Assembly (NCBI GenBank): GCA_002699585.1
Contig: PABP01000038.1
Location: 1,039,709-1,103,708 of the forward strand
Length of the DNA stretch: 64,000 bases
Source: Anaerolineaceae bacterium
Lineage (GTDB): Bacteria; Chloroflexota; Anaerolineae; Aggregatilineales; Phototrophicaceae
Reading direction: 5' to 3'
The position numbers and the translations under genes were made by a program. Positions 8,248 through 17,719 of this stretch are shown here, in pieces. A model generated the notes under the pieces. The model was not told the DNA's origin and did not search any database. It worked only from the letters and a program-made list of their open reading frames with translations. Each line of letters starts with the position of its first letter. Position 1 is the stretch's first letter.

Positions 8248-9024
8248 GGTGGTCCACGCTCCTTACGCAAACCATAGCCTGCCAGCCCTTACACTCGTTA
8301 GTGCAAAAGCGCTGCATATCGGCTGACATCCGTCACATTCAGCCCATGACAATTCCCTTATGCGTGTACCTTTTGAGGACAAAATTCCCCTTATTTTCAC
8401 AGTATAGTGGGAACTATGCGACAGATGACATACAGTCAGTGTGACTTTACTGACATTCCTGGCTTGCGCTTGTGACAAAAATCACTAGGCGTATGACAGG
8501 CATCAGCAGACAATGAGGGTGAAACAAGTTTCTGCCAGATCAGTGGCGGGAGCGCAGCCGACATCGACCTCATCCACCACGCTAAGTACGCATCCGCCTG
8601 CCGGGTGCGTTTTCGCTTTAGTGCCGTTTAACAGTACGTTCTATTTAGGATGTTGATTTTTGAAAGTTGTGTTTAAGAAGTTGTGTTTAACAACATGTTC
8701 TGTTTAATGCACATCGCATGAAAATATTTTTACAGGACCCTATATATTGACGCGACGAAGCCCGCCGCACAACCACAAGGAAGCCACTATGCCGACAGAT
8801 TCTTAACCGCTGTAGCCTGCATGAACCAGACAGAAAGGATCCGCCAGTCCATACACCAGAGTGACGCTCTGTCCCTACTTATACCTACCCCAAAAAGACG
8901 CAGTGCTGTCCTGATTCCATTTCATCGCCCCCGACAGTTCATCGTCCAGCTTTATGACTTGACCTGGGTATGCCACTCATCCCCAGGCACATGCAAGCAA
9001 ATAAACTTGCTTGAGGAGTGAACA
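8248..9024. promoter_or_regulatory. Divergent intergenic region between the hydrogenase operon and pckA, with repeated motif
   Basis: 777 bp without a convincing gene. A GC-rich hairpin lies at 8589-8609 followed by TTTTCG. Between 8638 and 8706 the motif GTT(G/C)TGTTTA occurs three times (8666, 8680, 8697), with a weaker copy at 8638 (GTTCTATTTA), spaced 14-28 bp apart in the same orientation. This could be a regulator-binding array or part of a pckA promoter; AT-rich sequence follows to 8750. A 66-codon frame (8821-9021) ends inside the pckA ribosome-binding site but shows no homology or own ribosome-binding site. Confidence 0.4.
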
Positions 9025-10623
9025 ATGAAGATTTTACAGCACCACTCACAGCTCAACTTGTTGGGCATCAACCGCCCGAACCGCATTTACTGGCAAATGA
9101 ATACCCCGCAACTGTACGAAGAAGCCGTACAACGTCATGAAGGCTATGTGGCCCACCTGGGGCCGCTTGTCGTCCGTACTGGCGATCAATCGACACTGGC
9201 CCATAGTGACCGCTTCATCGTGGCCGAACCAGCCACCCAGGGCAATATTAGCTGGGGCGAGATCAATCGATCCTTCCAACCAGAGCGTTTTGATAAGCTG
9301 CTACTGCGTATGGGCGCCTACTTCAACGGGTTGGATGTCTTCGTACAGGATGCGTATGTACGCACCTCGTCAGAGGGTGACTTGATGCCGCTGCGCGTCA
9401 TTACAGAAACCGCATGGCACAATCTGTTCGTACGCAATACTTACCTGCATCCAGAGCCAGATGAACTCGACGACTTCGTGCCGGAATTCACCGTGATGCA
9501 TGCCCCTGGCTTCCGGGCCAACCCGGAGCGTGACGGCACCAATTCCGATGTATTCGTGGTGATTCACCTCAGCCGTAAGCTGATCTTGATCGGTGGCACG
9601 AGCTTCGCTGGCGAAATCCAGAAGGCAATTTTCAGCGTCATCAATTACTTGCTGCCTCGCCAGGACATCCTGACGATTGAAGCCTCATCGAATATCAACG
9701 ACAAAGGTGAAGCGGCCCTGTTCGTCGGTGTGGATGGCAGTGGCAAGACCTGCCTGGCCACCGACAATACACGCCTGTTCCTGGGCGATACCGAGCATGG
9801 CTGGGACCACAACGGCATCTTCAGCATCAGCCGTGGTTGCTATGCAAACGTGCTGGGCCTGTCGATGGATGAGGCCACTGATGTCTGGCAGACGACGCGG
9901 CGATTCGGCACATTGCTGGAAAATGTCGTGGTCGATGTCGAGACACGGCGGTTGGACTTAGATAACGACTCGTTCACGGAAAATACGCGGGCTTCCTACC
10001 CCATCAGCCACCTACTGCGCTCATCGCGCACGGGTATCGCCGAGCATCCGCACCATATCTTCCTGCTGGCGAAAGATGGCGATGGCGTACTGCCTGTCAT
10101 CAGCAAGCTGACACCGGAACAAGCCTACTTCTTCTTCCTCAGTGGCTATACAACCGAAATCACATCGGATTATTATGGCAAACCGATTGCACGGCGGCGC
10201 TTCAGCGCGTGCTATGGCGCACCCTTCATGCCCCTGCATCCAGGGCACTATGCGCAGATGTTCGCCGAGCGAGTCAACCTGTACAGACCCAAGGTCTGGC
10301 TGTTGAATACGGGTTGGATGGGTGGTGCGTTCGGCACAGGTGGCCGCGTTCCGGTGGAAGTCAGCCGGGCAGCAGTGCGCGCGGTACTCGGTGGCAAGCT
10401 AGACAATGTCGACTACATGACTGAAAGCACCTTCGGCCTTCAAATACCAAGCTACTGCCCTGGCATCCCAGAGAATATGCTGAATCCGGTCGCCAAATGG
10501 TCAGACAAAGCCAGTTATGACAAAGCGGCCCAGGCACTTAAAGTCGCCTTCGACGAGCACCTGGCCCAGTATCAGGATGAGGTCAATTCCGAACTGCTAA
10601 CGGCGCAACCGCGCTTTAGCTAA
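9025..10623 (+). CDS. pckA: ATP-type phosphoenolpyruvate carboxykinase homologue with altered active site
   Basis: 532 aa, full PckA length and fold pattern end to end: GGTSFAGE, a P-loop GVDGSGKT (235-242), LGDTEHGW (253-260), ENTRASYP and LSGYTTEI. Canonical enzymes convert oxaloacetate and ATP to PEP, CO2 and ADP. Aligned by eye to E. coli Pck, several catalytic residues differ: R65 is L58, Y207 is F194, K212 is Q199, the Mn ligand H232 is E219 and the Mn ligand D269 is T256. K213, K254, T255, D268 and R333 are kept. Function as a true PEPCK is therefore uncertain. A good ribosome-binding site (GAGGAG) precedes ATG 9025. Confidence 0.85.
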   Translation: MKILQHHSQLNLLGINRPNRIYWQMNTPQLYEEAVQRHEGYVAHLGPLVVRTGDQSTLAHSDRFIVAEPATQGNISWGEINRSFQPERFDKLLLRMGAYFNGLDVFVQDAYVRTSSEGDLMPLRVITETAWHNLFVRNTYLHPEPDELDDFVPEFTVMHAPGFRANPERDGTNSDVFVVIHLSRKLILIGGTSFAGEIQKAIFSVINYLLPRQDILTIEASSNINDKGEAALFVGVDGSGKTCLATDNTRLFLGDTEHGWDHNGIFSISRGCYANVLGLSMDEATDVWQTTRRFGTLLENVVVDVETRRLDLDNDSFTENTRASYPISHLLRSSRTGIAEHPHHIFLLAKDGDGVLPVISKLTPEQAYFFFLSGYTTEITSDYYGKPIARRRFSACYGAPFMPLHPGHYAQMFAERVNLYRPKVWLLNTGWMGGAFGTGGRVPVEVSRAAVRAVLGGKLDNVDYMTESTFGLQIPSYCPGIPENMLNPVAKWSDKASYDKAAQALKVAFDEHLAQYQDEVNSELLTAQPRFS

Positions 10624-10637
10624 ATTTAAGCTACAAA

Positions 10638-10662
10638 CAGGGGAACCCGCACCGGTTCCCCT
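10638..10662 (+). terminator. Hairpin after pckA
   Basis: A 9-bp stem AGGGGAACC/GGTTCCCCT starts 15 bp after the pckA stop. No T-run follows, so termination is likely but not certain. Confidence 0.5.
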
Positions 10663-10771
10663 GCGGCCGTGCGAGCCGCAACATTGATGGTGCCATTACA
10701 ATCTAACTTACGTCCAACATTGCCTGTGCGGTTCGCCTTTCGTAAACGATTCGTTTTAAGGAGCGAACACC

Positions 10772-12208
10772 ATGCTAAAGGTACATCGGCTAGGGTTTGT
10801 GTTGGGCGTAATTATTTTGTTGTTTGGTGTGAGCAGCACGGTATGGGGCCAACGGGGCGACTGGTTCGAGGAGGAGTTCGACCATCGGATGCCGCGCGGC
10901 GATTGGGACTACTCCGACAATTGGCGCGTGAGCAGTGGCGTCGCGCGGACGACCAGCGATGGCGGTTTTATGTACTATCCCGGCCCGTATGACGATATGG
11001 TGTTGCATACGCGCCTGCGCTGGGAAGCTGATGACGGACGAGTCGGCGTCTTTTTCCGTGCACAGGACGAAGGAACGATCATCTTCGTGCTGTTCCCTGA
11101 CGGCATGCAACTCGAAGTCCCCATCGCGGGCACGGAAGATGTCGACGTCCTGGACGACACACCGCAGCACCCCGGCGACGGCTGGCATGATGTCATCTTA
11201 TGGGCACAAGGCGAAGATCTGGTAGTCATCTTTGACTGGGAATTTGTGTTTGAAGAACGCATCGACGATCATGAGGGTGGTTTGGGCATCTTTGTCGATG
11301 GTGAAGGCCCCCTGGAAGTGGATTTCTTCCGCGTGGGACCGATGGAGCCGCTCGAAGACCTATTCCCCAACAACGTCGTGCCCAGCCACGATTCAGCCGA
11401 CAATGATGATACGAGCAATTCCGACACGAGCAGCACTGACACGAGCAGTCCAGGCGTGAGCAGCACCCAAACGAGTGGCAGCGGTGACAATGACGGCTGG
11501 GAAACTGATGTCGCCATCACCGACCTGTTCCTGGAAAGCGCGGGCCAGATGAACATGCGTATCACCAATCATGGTCCAAAGGTGATGAACAACGTCAACG
11601 TACCCGTGCAGTGCGAGGCATTTGGCTCCAATGACTCTGGCGCGCAAACGCACCGTCCCCCTGTGAACTGGGTCTTTACCATGTCGGCTGCACCGGGCCA
11701 GACGGAAACCTTTATGACCAACTGGACGCTCGACCGCAATGCTTACATGTGGACTGTGTATTGCCACACAAACACAGACTATGATGCTGATACCAGCAAT
11801 ACGGAGTATAGTGAATCTTTTGAGCAACCGCAGCCTCAGGATAATGGGGTTGGCGATGCACATATTCCGCAGTCGGACCTGGCGGTCACGGACATCTATC
11901 CGCAAAGTATGCCACAAGGTACTATTTTCGTACGTGTGACCAACAACGGGCCGGAAGCCATCAATAGCGATGTCGGGTTAGCATGCACCGCCAAGATCTC
12001 TGGCGACCCCAATAACCCCGACGGAACGACAGCCAGCGTTTATTCGCCAATCAGCGTGAATTTGCAGCCAGGTGTTACTGAGGCGTTCCACAGCGGCCTG
12101 ATGGTAAACGACACCAACACGTATCAGTATGATATCATCTGTACCGTCAACGCGGGTATTTTTGATCCTGTACCCGATAACAATTCCTATAATGAGATAG
12201 TACCGTAA
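10772..12208 (+). CDS. Exported protein: lectin-like domain plus two CARDB-like domains
   Basis: 478 aa. Signal peptide residues 1-26 (ends SSTVWG before Gln27). Residues 30-195 form a beta-rich concanavalin/LamG-like unit (WEADDGRVGVFFRAQDEG, GGLGIFVDGEGPLEVDFFRV). Residues about 205-245 are a Ser/Thr/Asp linker with DTSS-type repeats. Two related beta-sandwich repeats follow, each with an ITNHGP or VTNNGPE motif as in CARDB/DUF11 adhesion domains (about 250-350 and 370-478). It is probably secreted and sugar- or surface-binding. No enzyme motif is visible. ATG 10772 has AAGGAG upstream. Confidence 0.75.
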   Translation: MLKVHRLGFVLGVIILLFGVSSTVWGQRGDWFEEEFDHRMPRGDWDYSDNWRVSSGVARTTSDGGFMYYPGPYDDMVLHTRLRWEADDGRVGVFFRAQDEGTIIFVLFPDGMQLEVPIAGTEDVDVLDDTPQHPGDGWHDVILWAQGEDLVVIFDWEFVFEERIDDHEGGLGIFVDGEGPLEVDFFRVGPMEPLEDLFPNNVVPSHDSADNDDTSNSDTSSTDTSSPGVSSTQTSGSGDNDGWETDVAITDLFLESAGQMNMRITNHGPKVMNNVNVPVQCEAFGSNDSGAQTHRPPVNWVFTMSAAPGQTETFMTNWTLDRNAYMWTVYCHTNTDYDADTSNTEYSESFEQPQPQDNGVGDAHIPQSDLAVTDIYPQSMPQGTIFVRVTNNGPEAINSDVGLACTAKISGDPNNPDGTTASVYSPISVNLQPGVTEAFHSGLMVNDTNTYQYDIICTVNAGIFDPVPDNNSYNEIVP

Positions 12209-12273
12209 GTGTTAACGCGCCAGTGACGAAAAATGCGTTAGATTAGAAGAATAAGGCGAGTTCGCCAAACATG

Positions 12274-12299
12274 GGGCACCTCATCAGGTGCCCTCATTT
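12274..12299 (+). terminator. Rho-independent terminator
   Basis: Perfect 8-bp stem GGGCACCT/AGGTGCCC with a CATC loop, followed by TCATTTA; ends the gene at 10772-12208. Confidence 0.75.
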
Positions 12300-12359
12300 A
12301 AAAAGACTGTTTTCGCTCGATAGTGATGCGAGCGGCATATATTTACACGGTGTGATATT

Positions 12360-12746
12360 TTGAGTTCCGAACCTAGATTTCGTATTTCTTTTTGGATTGA
12401 GTGGGGACCCTCCGCTTACCTGTGGGCACGCAACCAGGCAGCGGAAGATGTATTCGGCGGCCCGAACATACCCGCAGATCAGATCCCTATTTCTGAACAA
12501 CTTTATGAGCGCGGGGAAGCCTTAGCTGAGTGGTACCAAAATTCGTTGAACTGGGATTTCCCAAACTTCCCCGGCCCCTGGCGTCAGGATGAGTGTGACG
12601 CCTTCAGAGAACACGCACGGGCATTTTTCATGGACCTGTGCTATGAACTCGGCCCCGAATTTGAAGTGACGTACGATCAGGTTGAGCCGGATGAAGACCC
12701 CGACTTAGACGCCTATCTACACGATCCGCACAACTTCCGGCGGTAA
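12360..12746 (+). CDS. Hypothetical acidic protein
   Basis: 128 aa read from a TTG at 12360; no ATG is available further upstream in frame before a stop. The protein is acidic and rich in Trp, Tyr and Phe, with a DEDPDLDAYLHDP-type tail. No signal peptide or membrane segment. I do not recognise a family. Its stop is immediately adjacent to the stop of the convergent def gene (no bases between). The TTG start and unknown family leave some doubt that it is expressed. Confidence 0.55.
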   Translation: MSSEPRFRISFWIEWGPSAYLWARNQAAEDVFGGPNIPADQIPISEQLYERGEALAEWYQNSLNWDFPNFPGPWRQDECDAFREHARAFFMDLCYELGPEFEVTYDQVEPDEDPDLDAYLHDPHNFRR

Positions 12747-13298
12747 TTACGATTTCCCCATAAATGGCAAGCTGTTCAGCGGCACATATTTGTGGCCATC
12801 TTCGGTATCGACCGATAGATATAGCTCACCGTCTTGCGGCAGGCGGTCGGTGAAAAAGACACCGTCGAGGTGGTCGATTTCGTGATGCACCAGAATGGCG
12901 TCGATGCCCTCGACGCGCATCTCGAATGCCTTACCGTCTAAATCCTGCGCGCGGAAGCGCAGCCAACTCGGTCGCAGGGTATCCCAGGTGACGACGCGCG
13001 GCAGGCTCAGGCAACCATCGAAGCCTTTGGCAAGCGGCCCTTTTTCTAAAATCACCGGGTTGATGAGTTCGCGCGGTGGCTCCATTTCGCCCGATTCCTG
13101 CCCCAAACGCACGACAACCACCCGCTTATGCACATCAATCTGTGGTGCAGCCAGACCCGCGCCGGGGTTGGCCAGCAGTGTTTCCTTGAGGTCATCCACC
13201 AGTTGGCGGATGCTCTCGTCACGCTTTTTGACCTTGACGGATTTTTTCCTGAGTTTGGCTTCGTCCTGGGGATAAATGAGGATGTCTCTGATGGTCAT
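12747..13298 (-). CDS. def: Peptide deformylase
   Basis: 183 aa. All three deformylase motifs are present: GAGLAAPQ, DGCLSLP (EGCLS in most enzymes; the metal Cys is kept) and HHEIDHLDG with the HExxH metal site. It removes the formyl group from nascent N-formyl-Met. The start at 13298 (MTIRDIL) fits family N termini; an in-frame ATG at 13331 would add 11 unconserved residues. It is encoded alone and convergent with the small gene at 12360. Confidence 0.96.
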   Translation of the reverse strand: MTIRDILIYPQDEAKLRKKSVKVKKRDESIRQLVDDLKETLLANPGAGLAAPQIDVHKRVVVVRLGQESGEMEPPRELINPVILEKGPLAKGFDGCLSLPRVVTWDTLRPSWLRFRAQDLDGKAFEMRVEGIDAILVHHEIDHLDGVFFTDRLPQDGELYLSVDTEDGHKYVPLNSLPFMGKS

Positions 13299-13321
13299 AA
13301 GGCGTCCTGTATGGGCAACTT

Positions 13322-13357
13322 GAAAAAACAATCATACCCCAGACGCCGCCTGGGGTA
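13322..13357 (-). terminator. Terminator of the beta-propeller gene
   Basis: Stem TACCCCAG/CTGGGGTA around a 7-nt loop, followed on the minus strand by a TTTTTT run; ends the gene at 13398-14531, in front of def. Confidence 0.75.
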
Positions 13358-13397
13358 TGTATTTAACCTGATATGAGGTGCGTGCTAAGAAGTTTTT

Positions 13398-14531
13398 TTA
13401 GCGATCCAGCACCACGATGCGATTATCTTCCGGGTTATCTCCCCGATAGAAGAAGCCTGCCAACACAAGGCGATTGCCATCGCTGGATGCGGCCAGGTCG
13501 GTGATGCGTAACTGCACTACAAGTTCTTCAGGCAAATCGACCAGGGTACGCAGGTCAAACTGGGCCGCGGCCTTGAGGTCAGATAAGGGCGCGACGTTGA
13601 TGACCTCTGCACCACGCTCGCCTGTCATGTAAGCCAGGGTGTTGTCATCGAGCAAAGCGCCCATACCCAACAGAGGGACTTCACCAAATTCGACGGTTTC
13701 CTGCACCTGGGATGCGGCCAGGTCAATGCGGGTGATGGTATCTTGCTGGCTGTTGAGCGCAACGGCAGTCTGCTCGTCTGTCGTTAGCGCCATACCCGTG
13801 ATGCCAAAATTGGGGCGGCTATCCGGGCTGCCGACCAGCGTTAGCTGCTCGCCTGTAGTCAGGTTCCAGCGCAGGACCTCATCAAAGCTCGTTGCAGCGA
13901 TAATCGTCTCACCATCAGCTAACGGGTGCATGTTCAATAAGGTTATGGGCATAGCCATACGCGAATCTATGAACTCGCGGTAAACAGCCATCGACGTAAA
14001 GCGATTGAGGACAGTCGACACAATATGCCCGGTTTCTGTGTCATAGACAAGGACCATCGGCAGTTGGTAGCCGGTGCTAGATTGGGCCAGCAATGTGGTC
14101 CCTGGTAGGAAAGTCAATGTACCCAGACCGGGCGAGGTCGGGATGCGGCTGCGTACCGAGCCATCGGCCATATCCCATAAATAGAGCCAACCGACTTCAT
14201 AGTATCCTGCCAGAATGCTGCCATCGTCATTGAAAGCAATCTGACTGGGGAAATCCGGCGGACCAGATAGCTCGTACAGCAATTCACCCGCATCCAGGTC
14301 ATAGACACGCACCCCTAGCAGACTGGGATCAATGGCGTCACCAACTTCAAGTTGGTAAATCTGGCTGACCTCGTGCATTGCAAGCAAATGCCCATCAGAG
14401 GTCATTTCAAATCTAGCGGCCATGCTGTTAACAGGAATGGTGCGAACGGTGTAATCCTCAAGCTGGGCGGCGGTTGGAAACGTAAGCAAGAACAGAAGTG
14501 TCATTACAAAAAACCATTTGAGATGCTTCAA
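13398..14531 (-). CDS. Exported WD40/quinoprotein-like beta-propeller protein
   Basis: 377 aa from a TTG start (14531) with AAAGGGG six bases upstream. Signal peptide 1-22 (ends PTAA before Gln23). The mature part has repeated blade-like units such as IAFNDDGSILAGYYEVGWLY, LYLWDMADG and VRLTITDLAASSDGNRLVLA, spaced about 40-50 residues. This suggests a six- to seven-bladed propeller. No catalytic residues are recognisable. It is likely a secreted or surface protein of unknown ligand. Confidence 0.72.
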   Translation of the reverse strand: MKHLKWFFVMTLLFLLTFPTAAQLEDYTVRTIPVNSMAARFEMTSDGHLLAMHEVSQIYQLEVGDAIDPSLLGVRVYDLDAGELLYELSGPPDFPSQIAFNDDGSILAGYYEVGWLYLWDMADGSVRSRIPTSPGLGTLTFLPGTTLLAQSSTGYQLPMVLVYDTETGHIVSTVLNRFTSMAVYREFIDSRMAMPITLLNMHPLADGETIIAATSFDEVLRWNLTTGEQLTLVGSPDSRPNFGITGMALTTDEQTAVALNSQQDTITRIDLAASQVQETVEFGEVPLLGMGALLDDNTLAYMTGERGAEVINVAPLSDLKAAAQFDLRTLVDLPEELVVQLRITDLAASSDGNRLVLAGFFYRGDNPEDNRIVVLDR

Positions 14532-14624
14532 GGAAAGCCCCTTTCTACAGACGAATCCATACCCCTTACTGTGGCGGCTGGTCTGGTCAATGTCAACGAA
14601 AAAGGTGTAAAAAACGGGTAAGGA

Positions 14625-15023
14625 TCAGGACGATTGCAGGTGGTAAAGCACGATACGCCAGCCATCGGGGTCGGCAATGGTGAGGCCCTTATCCAGCCAG
14701 TAGGGATTTTCCGGCGGAACAGTAGGATAGCCCATGCTGGCCAGTCGGTCAACAATCTGCTGGATAACCTGCTCATCCTCAATGTAGAACACTAGCAGGT
14801 TATCTTCTGTTGGTGCGGGGCATGGGCTGCCATCCACATGCTGCGTAAATTCCAGATGATAGCCTGCGTCGGGCATCCCCAACATGACGCCATCATAGCC
14901 TACGTGGCCTTCAAAGTGGCCAATCACAGGCAGACCCAGGCCATCCCGATAGAAGGCAACTACTTTGTCTAGCTGGTCAGTTGGCCGGGCGACGCGCACC
15001 CGCGCGGCGAAAAAGTCACTCAC
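14625..15023 (-). CDS. VOC (glyoxalase/bleomycin-resistance) superfamily protein
   Basis: 132 aa from a GTG start at 15023 (GGGAG upstream). The betaalphabetabetabeta pattern is visible twice: VARPTDQLDKVVAFYRDGLG in the N half and LVFYIEDEQVIQQIVDRLAS in the C half, ending DPDGWRIVLYH. A single-domain VOC protein that dimerises to form metal sites. The substrate cannot be predicted. Confidence 0.85.
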   Translation of the reverse strand: MSDFFAARVRVARPTDQLDKVVAFYRDGLGLPVIGHFEGHVGYDGVMLGMPDAGYHLEFTQHVDGSPCPAPTEDNLLVFYIEDEQVIQQIVDRLASMGYPTVPPENPYWLDKGLTIADPDGWRIVLYHLQSS

Positions 15024-15040
15024 AACGCACTCCCTTCAAA

Positions 15041-15080
15041 CAAAAAACGTGCCATGAGCATTGTCACGACACGTTTTTGT
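15041..15080. terminator. Hairpin between maeB and the VOC gene
   Basis: AAAAACGTG and CACGTTTTT arms around about 18 nt give A-tract/T-tract symmetry. It should act as terminator for maeB on the minus strand; the VOC gene then needs its own promoter or read-through. Confidence 0.6.
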
Positions 15081-15110
15081 TTGGTCAAGCTATAACGACT
15101 GGCTTGATGA

Positions 15111-17360
15111 CTAATCGCGGCTTTGGGCATCCATCGCGGCGACAGCGGCCATTGCGACGATGTCTTCGACATCATCACCCGCTTGCAGGACGTGGATCGG
15201 AGCACCCACACCCAGCAGGATCGGACCAATTGCCGTAGCGTCGGTCAGGCGGGTGAGCAGCTTGTAAGACACGTTGGCGGCGTCCAGGCTGGGGAAGACC
15301 AGCACGTTGGCTTTCTTCACCTGGCTGAACGGATAGCGTTCTTCGATGATTTCCGCGACGACAGCCGAGTCGGCTTGCATTTCGCCATCAACAACGATGT
15401 CTGGGCGGCGATCACGGATGAGGTCAACCGCGTTGGCGACTTTGTCGCTGAGCGGGTGGCGGGTGCTGCCGAAGTTCGAGAACGAGAGCATAGCCACGCG
15501 CGGGTCGATGCCGAGCGTCTTGGCGAAGTCATTGGCCAGGATAGCGATTTCACTGAGTGCTTCGGCATCCGGGTCGATGTTCACAGTCGCATCGGTGAAG
15601 ACGTAGACCTCGTCCTTGACAATAATGAGGTACAGACCACAAACCACAGACGCATCCGGGCGTGTGCCGAAGATTTGCAGCGCAGGGCGCAGCACATCGG
15701 GGTACTCATGGGTGATACCACTGACGACCGCGTCAGCGTCGCCCATATGGACCATCATCGGGCCGAAGTAGTTGTGATCGCGCATGAGTGCTTCGGCTTT
15801 ATCGAGGGTGATGCCCTTACGGCTGCGCAGTGTGAACAGTTCGTCACGATAGTCACCCAGCTTGGACGAGGTATTGTAATCCACGATGGTCGGCTCGAAG
15901 TTGAGGCCGAGTTCAGCGATCTTGCTGCGGATCGTTTCTTCATTGCCAAGCAGGATCGGTTCGGCGATGCCCTCGTCTTTGACCTGGGCAGCAGCACGAA
16001 TGACCTTCTGCTCGCGGCCTTCTGCGAAGACGATACGCTTTTTATCACCCAGACGGGCGCTGTTGACGATGAAGTTGCGGACCGTGCGACCGCGTCCCTG
16101 ACGGGCAATGAGCTGTTCACGGTATTCGTCGATGTCAATTTCACGACGAGCAACGCCACTTTCCATCGCGGCTTTGGCGACTGCCGGGGCTACCCATAGG
16201 AGAGCGCGCGGGTCCAGCGGCTTCGGAATGACGTATTCACGGCCAAACTTGAGTGATGTCAGGCCATAAGCCGAGAGCACGCTGTCGGGCACATCTTCTT
16301 TGGTGAGATCGGCCAAGGCACGAGCAGCGGCGACCTTCATTTCTTCAGTGATGTTCTTGGCGTAGACATCCAGCGCACCCCGGAAAATGAAGGGGAAGCC
16401 CAAGACGTTGTTAACCTGGTTGGGATAGTCACTGCGGCCTGTGCCGATGATGGCATCGGGACGAACGGCCAGCGCATCTTCCGGCATGACTTCCGGGGTT
16501 GGGTTGGCCATCGCAAGGATAACCGGATCAGGATTCATACCCTTGAGCCATTCGGCTTTAATGGAACCCGCTACTGCCAAACCCAGCACGAAATCGGCAC
16601 CGACGAGGGCCTCTTCAATCGTGCGAGCCGATTTCTTGGTGGCGAAAGCCGCCTTGTACTTATTGAGGCCTTCACGACCTTCATAGATGATGCCGCGCGA
16701 ATCGGTCATGATGATGTTTTCGCGCTTGACGCCCAGGGTCACATAGAAGTTACCCGTAGCAATAGCGGCTGCACCGGCACCGACGATGACCACATTCAGG
16801 TCTTCGATGTTGCGTCCGGTTAGCTCGCAAGCATTGAGCATGGCCGCACCACTGATGATGGCCGTACCGTGCTGGTCATCATGGAAAACGGGAATATCCA
16901 GCATTTCCTTGAGGCGTTCTTCAACTTCGAAGCACTCCGGCGCTTTGATGTCTTCCAGGTTGATGCCACCGAAGGTCGGGGCAATGGCTTTAACGGCAGC
17001 GATGATCTCTTCTGGCGTCTTGGCGTCGATTTCGATGTCAAACACATCGACATCGGCAAAACGCTTAAAGAGCACACCCTTACCTTCCATAACGGGCTTG
17101 CTGGCATATGGCCCCAGGTTACCTAAACCAAGGATAGCCGTACCGTTGCTGACAACGGCGACCAGATTCGACTTGGCCGTCACTTCGTAAATATGGATCA
17201 GTTCTTCATCAATATACTTGACTGCTTCTGCGACACCGGGGGAATACGCCAGTGACAGATCGCGTTGAGTGGTAAGATTCTTGGTCGCACTGACCTCGAT
17301 TTTGCCCGGTCTACCAGTGGTGTGGTAGGCAAGGACATCTTGCCGTGTAATTTCTGACAT
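15111..17360 (-). CDS. maeB: NADP-type malic enzyme with C-terminal phosphotransacetylase-like domain (MaeB type)
   Basis: 749 aa. Residues 1-~420 are the malic enzyme: SLAYSPGVAEAVKYI, VSNGTAILGLGNLGPYASKP and PVFHDDQHGTAIISGAA with the metal-binding DD, then the GAGAAAIATG nucleotide fold. Residues ~430-749 are a phosphate acetyltransferase-like domain (FAEGREQKVIRAA, GITHEYPDVLRPALQIFGTR), regulatory in known MaeB. It catalyses oxidative decarboxylation of malate to pyruvate. Together with pckA it would link the C4 and C3 pools. It is transcribed alone, with a presumed promoter in 17361-17719. Confidence 0.95.
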   Translation of the reverse strand: MSEITRQDVLAYHTTGRPGKIEVSATKNLTTQRDLSLAYSPGVAEAVKYIDEELIHIYEVTAKSNLVAVVSNGTAILGLGNLGPYASKPVMEGKGVLFKRFADVDVFDIEIDAKTPEEIIAAVKAIAPTFGGINLEDIKAPECFEVEERLKEMLDIPVFHDDQHGTAIISGAAMLNACELTGRNIEDLNVVIVGAGAAAIATGNFYVTLGVKRENIIMTDSRGIIYEGREGLNKYKAAFATKKSARTIEEALVGADFVLGLAVAGSIKAEWLKGMNPDPVILAMANPTPEVMPEDALAVRPDAIIGTGRSDYPNQVNNVLGFPFIFRGALDVYAKNITEEMKVAAARALADLTKEDVPDSVLSAYGLTSLKFGREYVIPKPLDPRALLWVAPAVAKAAMESGVARREIDIDEYREQLIARQGRGRTVRNFIVNSARLGDKKRIVFAEGREQKVIRAAAQVKDEGIAEPILLGNEETIRSKIAELGLNFEPTIVDYNTSSKLGDYRDELFTLRSRKGITLDKAEALMRDHNYFGPMMVHMGDADAVVSGITHEYPDVLRPALQIFGTRPDASVVCGLYLIIVKDEVYVFTDATVNIDPDAEALSEIAILANDFAKTLGIDPRVAMLSFSNFGSTRHPLSDKVANAVDLIRDRRPDIVVDGEMQADSAVVAEIIEERYPFSQVKKANVLVFPSLDAANVSYKLLTRLTDATAIGPILLGVGAPIHVLQAGDDVEDIVAMAAVAAMDAQSRD

Positions 17361-17719
17361 GAAAGAAAACTCCTACTATAAAATCACACCAGTCTACATC
17401 TTAGCTCGTAAAGCGCTTTTGCGAGCGTTACTAACGCCATGCCTTATACATGACCTATCTAACAGCAATCCATGACAAACGACGCTAGCGCGGGTAAAGC
17501 CAATAAGCTATAAGGCTTTGCCTATTTTCTGATCTAACTTTCTATTTGGGGCATTACGTGCTGCCAACGACGTTCGCCACCCTCTAAATGACTTCCTTGC
17601 TGCCCTCTCATTGTATATCAGAACAACGGCATGCAACGGCGCTTGTACATTAATTGAGAACACGGTATCAATACAGGCGATGCGACACACCACTTATTCC
17701 ATGCCTAAGGATGGCCCGT
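17361..17719. other. Divergent intergenic region, maeB / SIS gene
   Basis: 359 bp, AT-richer than its neighbours. It must hold promoters for both directions. I see no strong operator palindrome, RNA gene or repeat in it. Confidence 0.4.

Noticed and set aside
8821..9021. 66-codon frame ending inside the pckA ribosome-binding site
   Set aside because: No ribosome-binding site before its ATG, no recognisable protein, composition like the surrounding non-coding DNA; a leader peptide cannot be excluded but is unsupported.
15123..16199. Long plus-strand open frame
   Set aside because: Antisense shadow of the phosphotransacetylase-like domain of maeB; no start signal.
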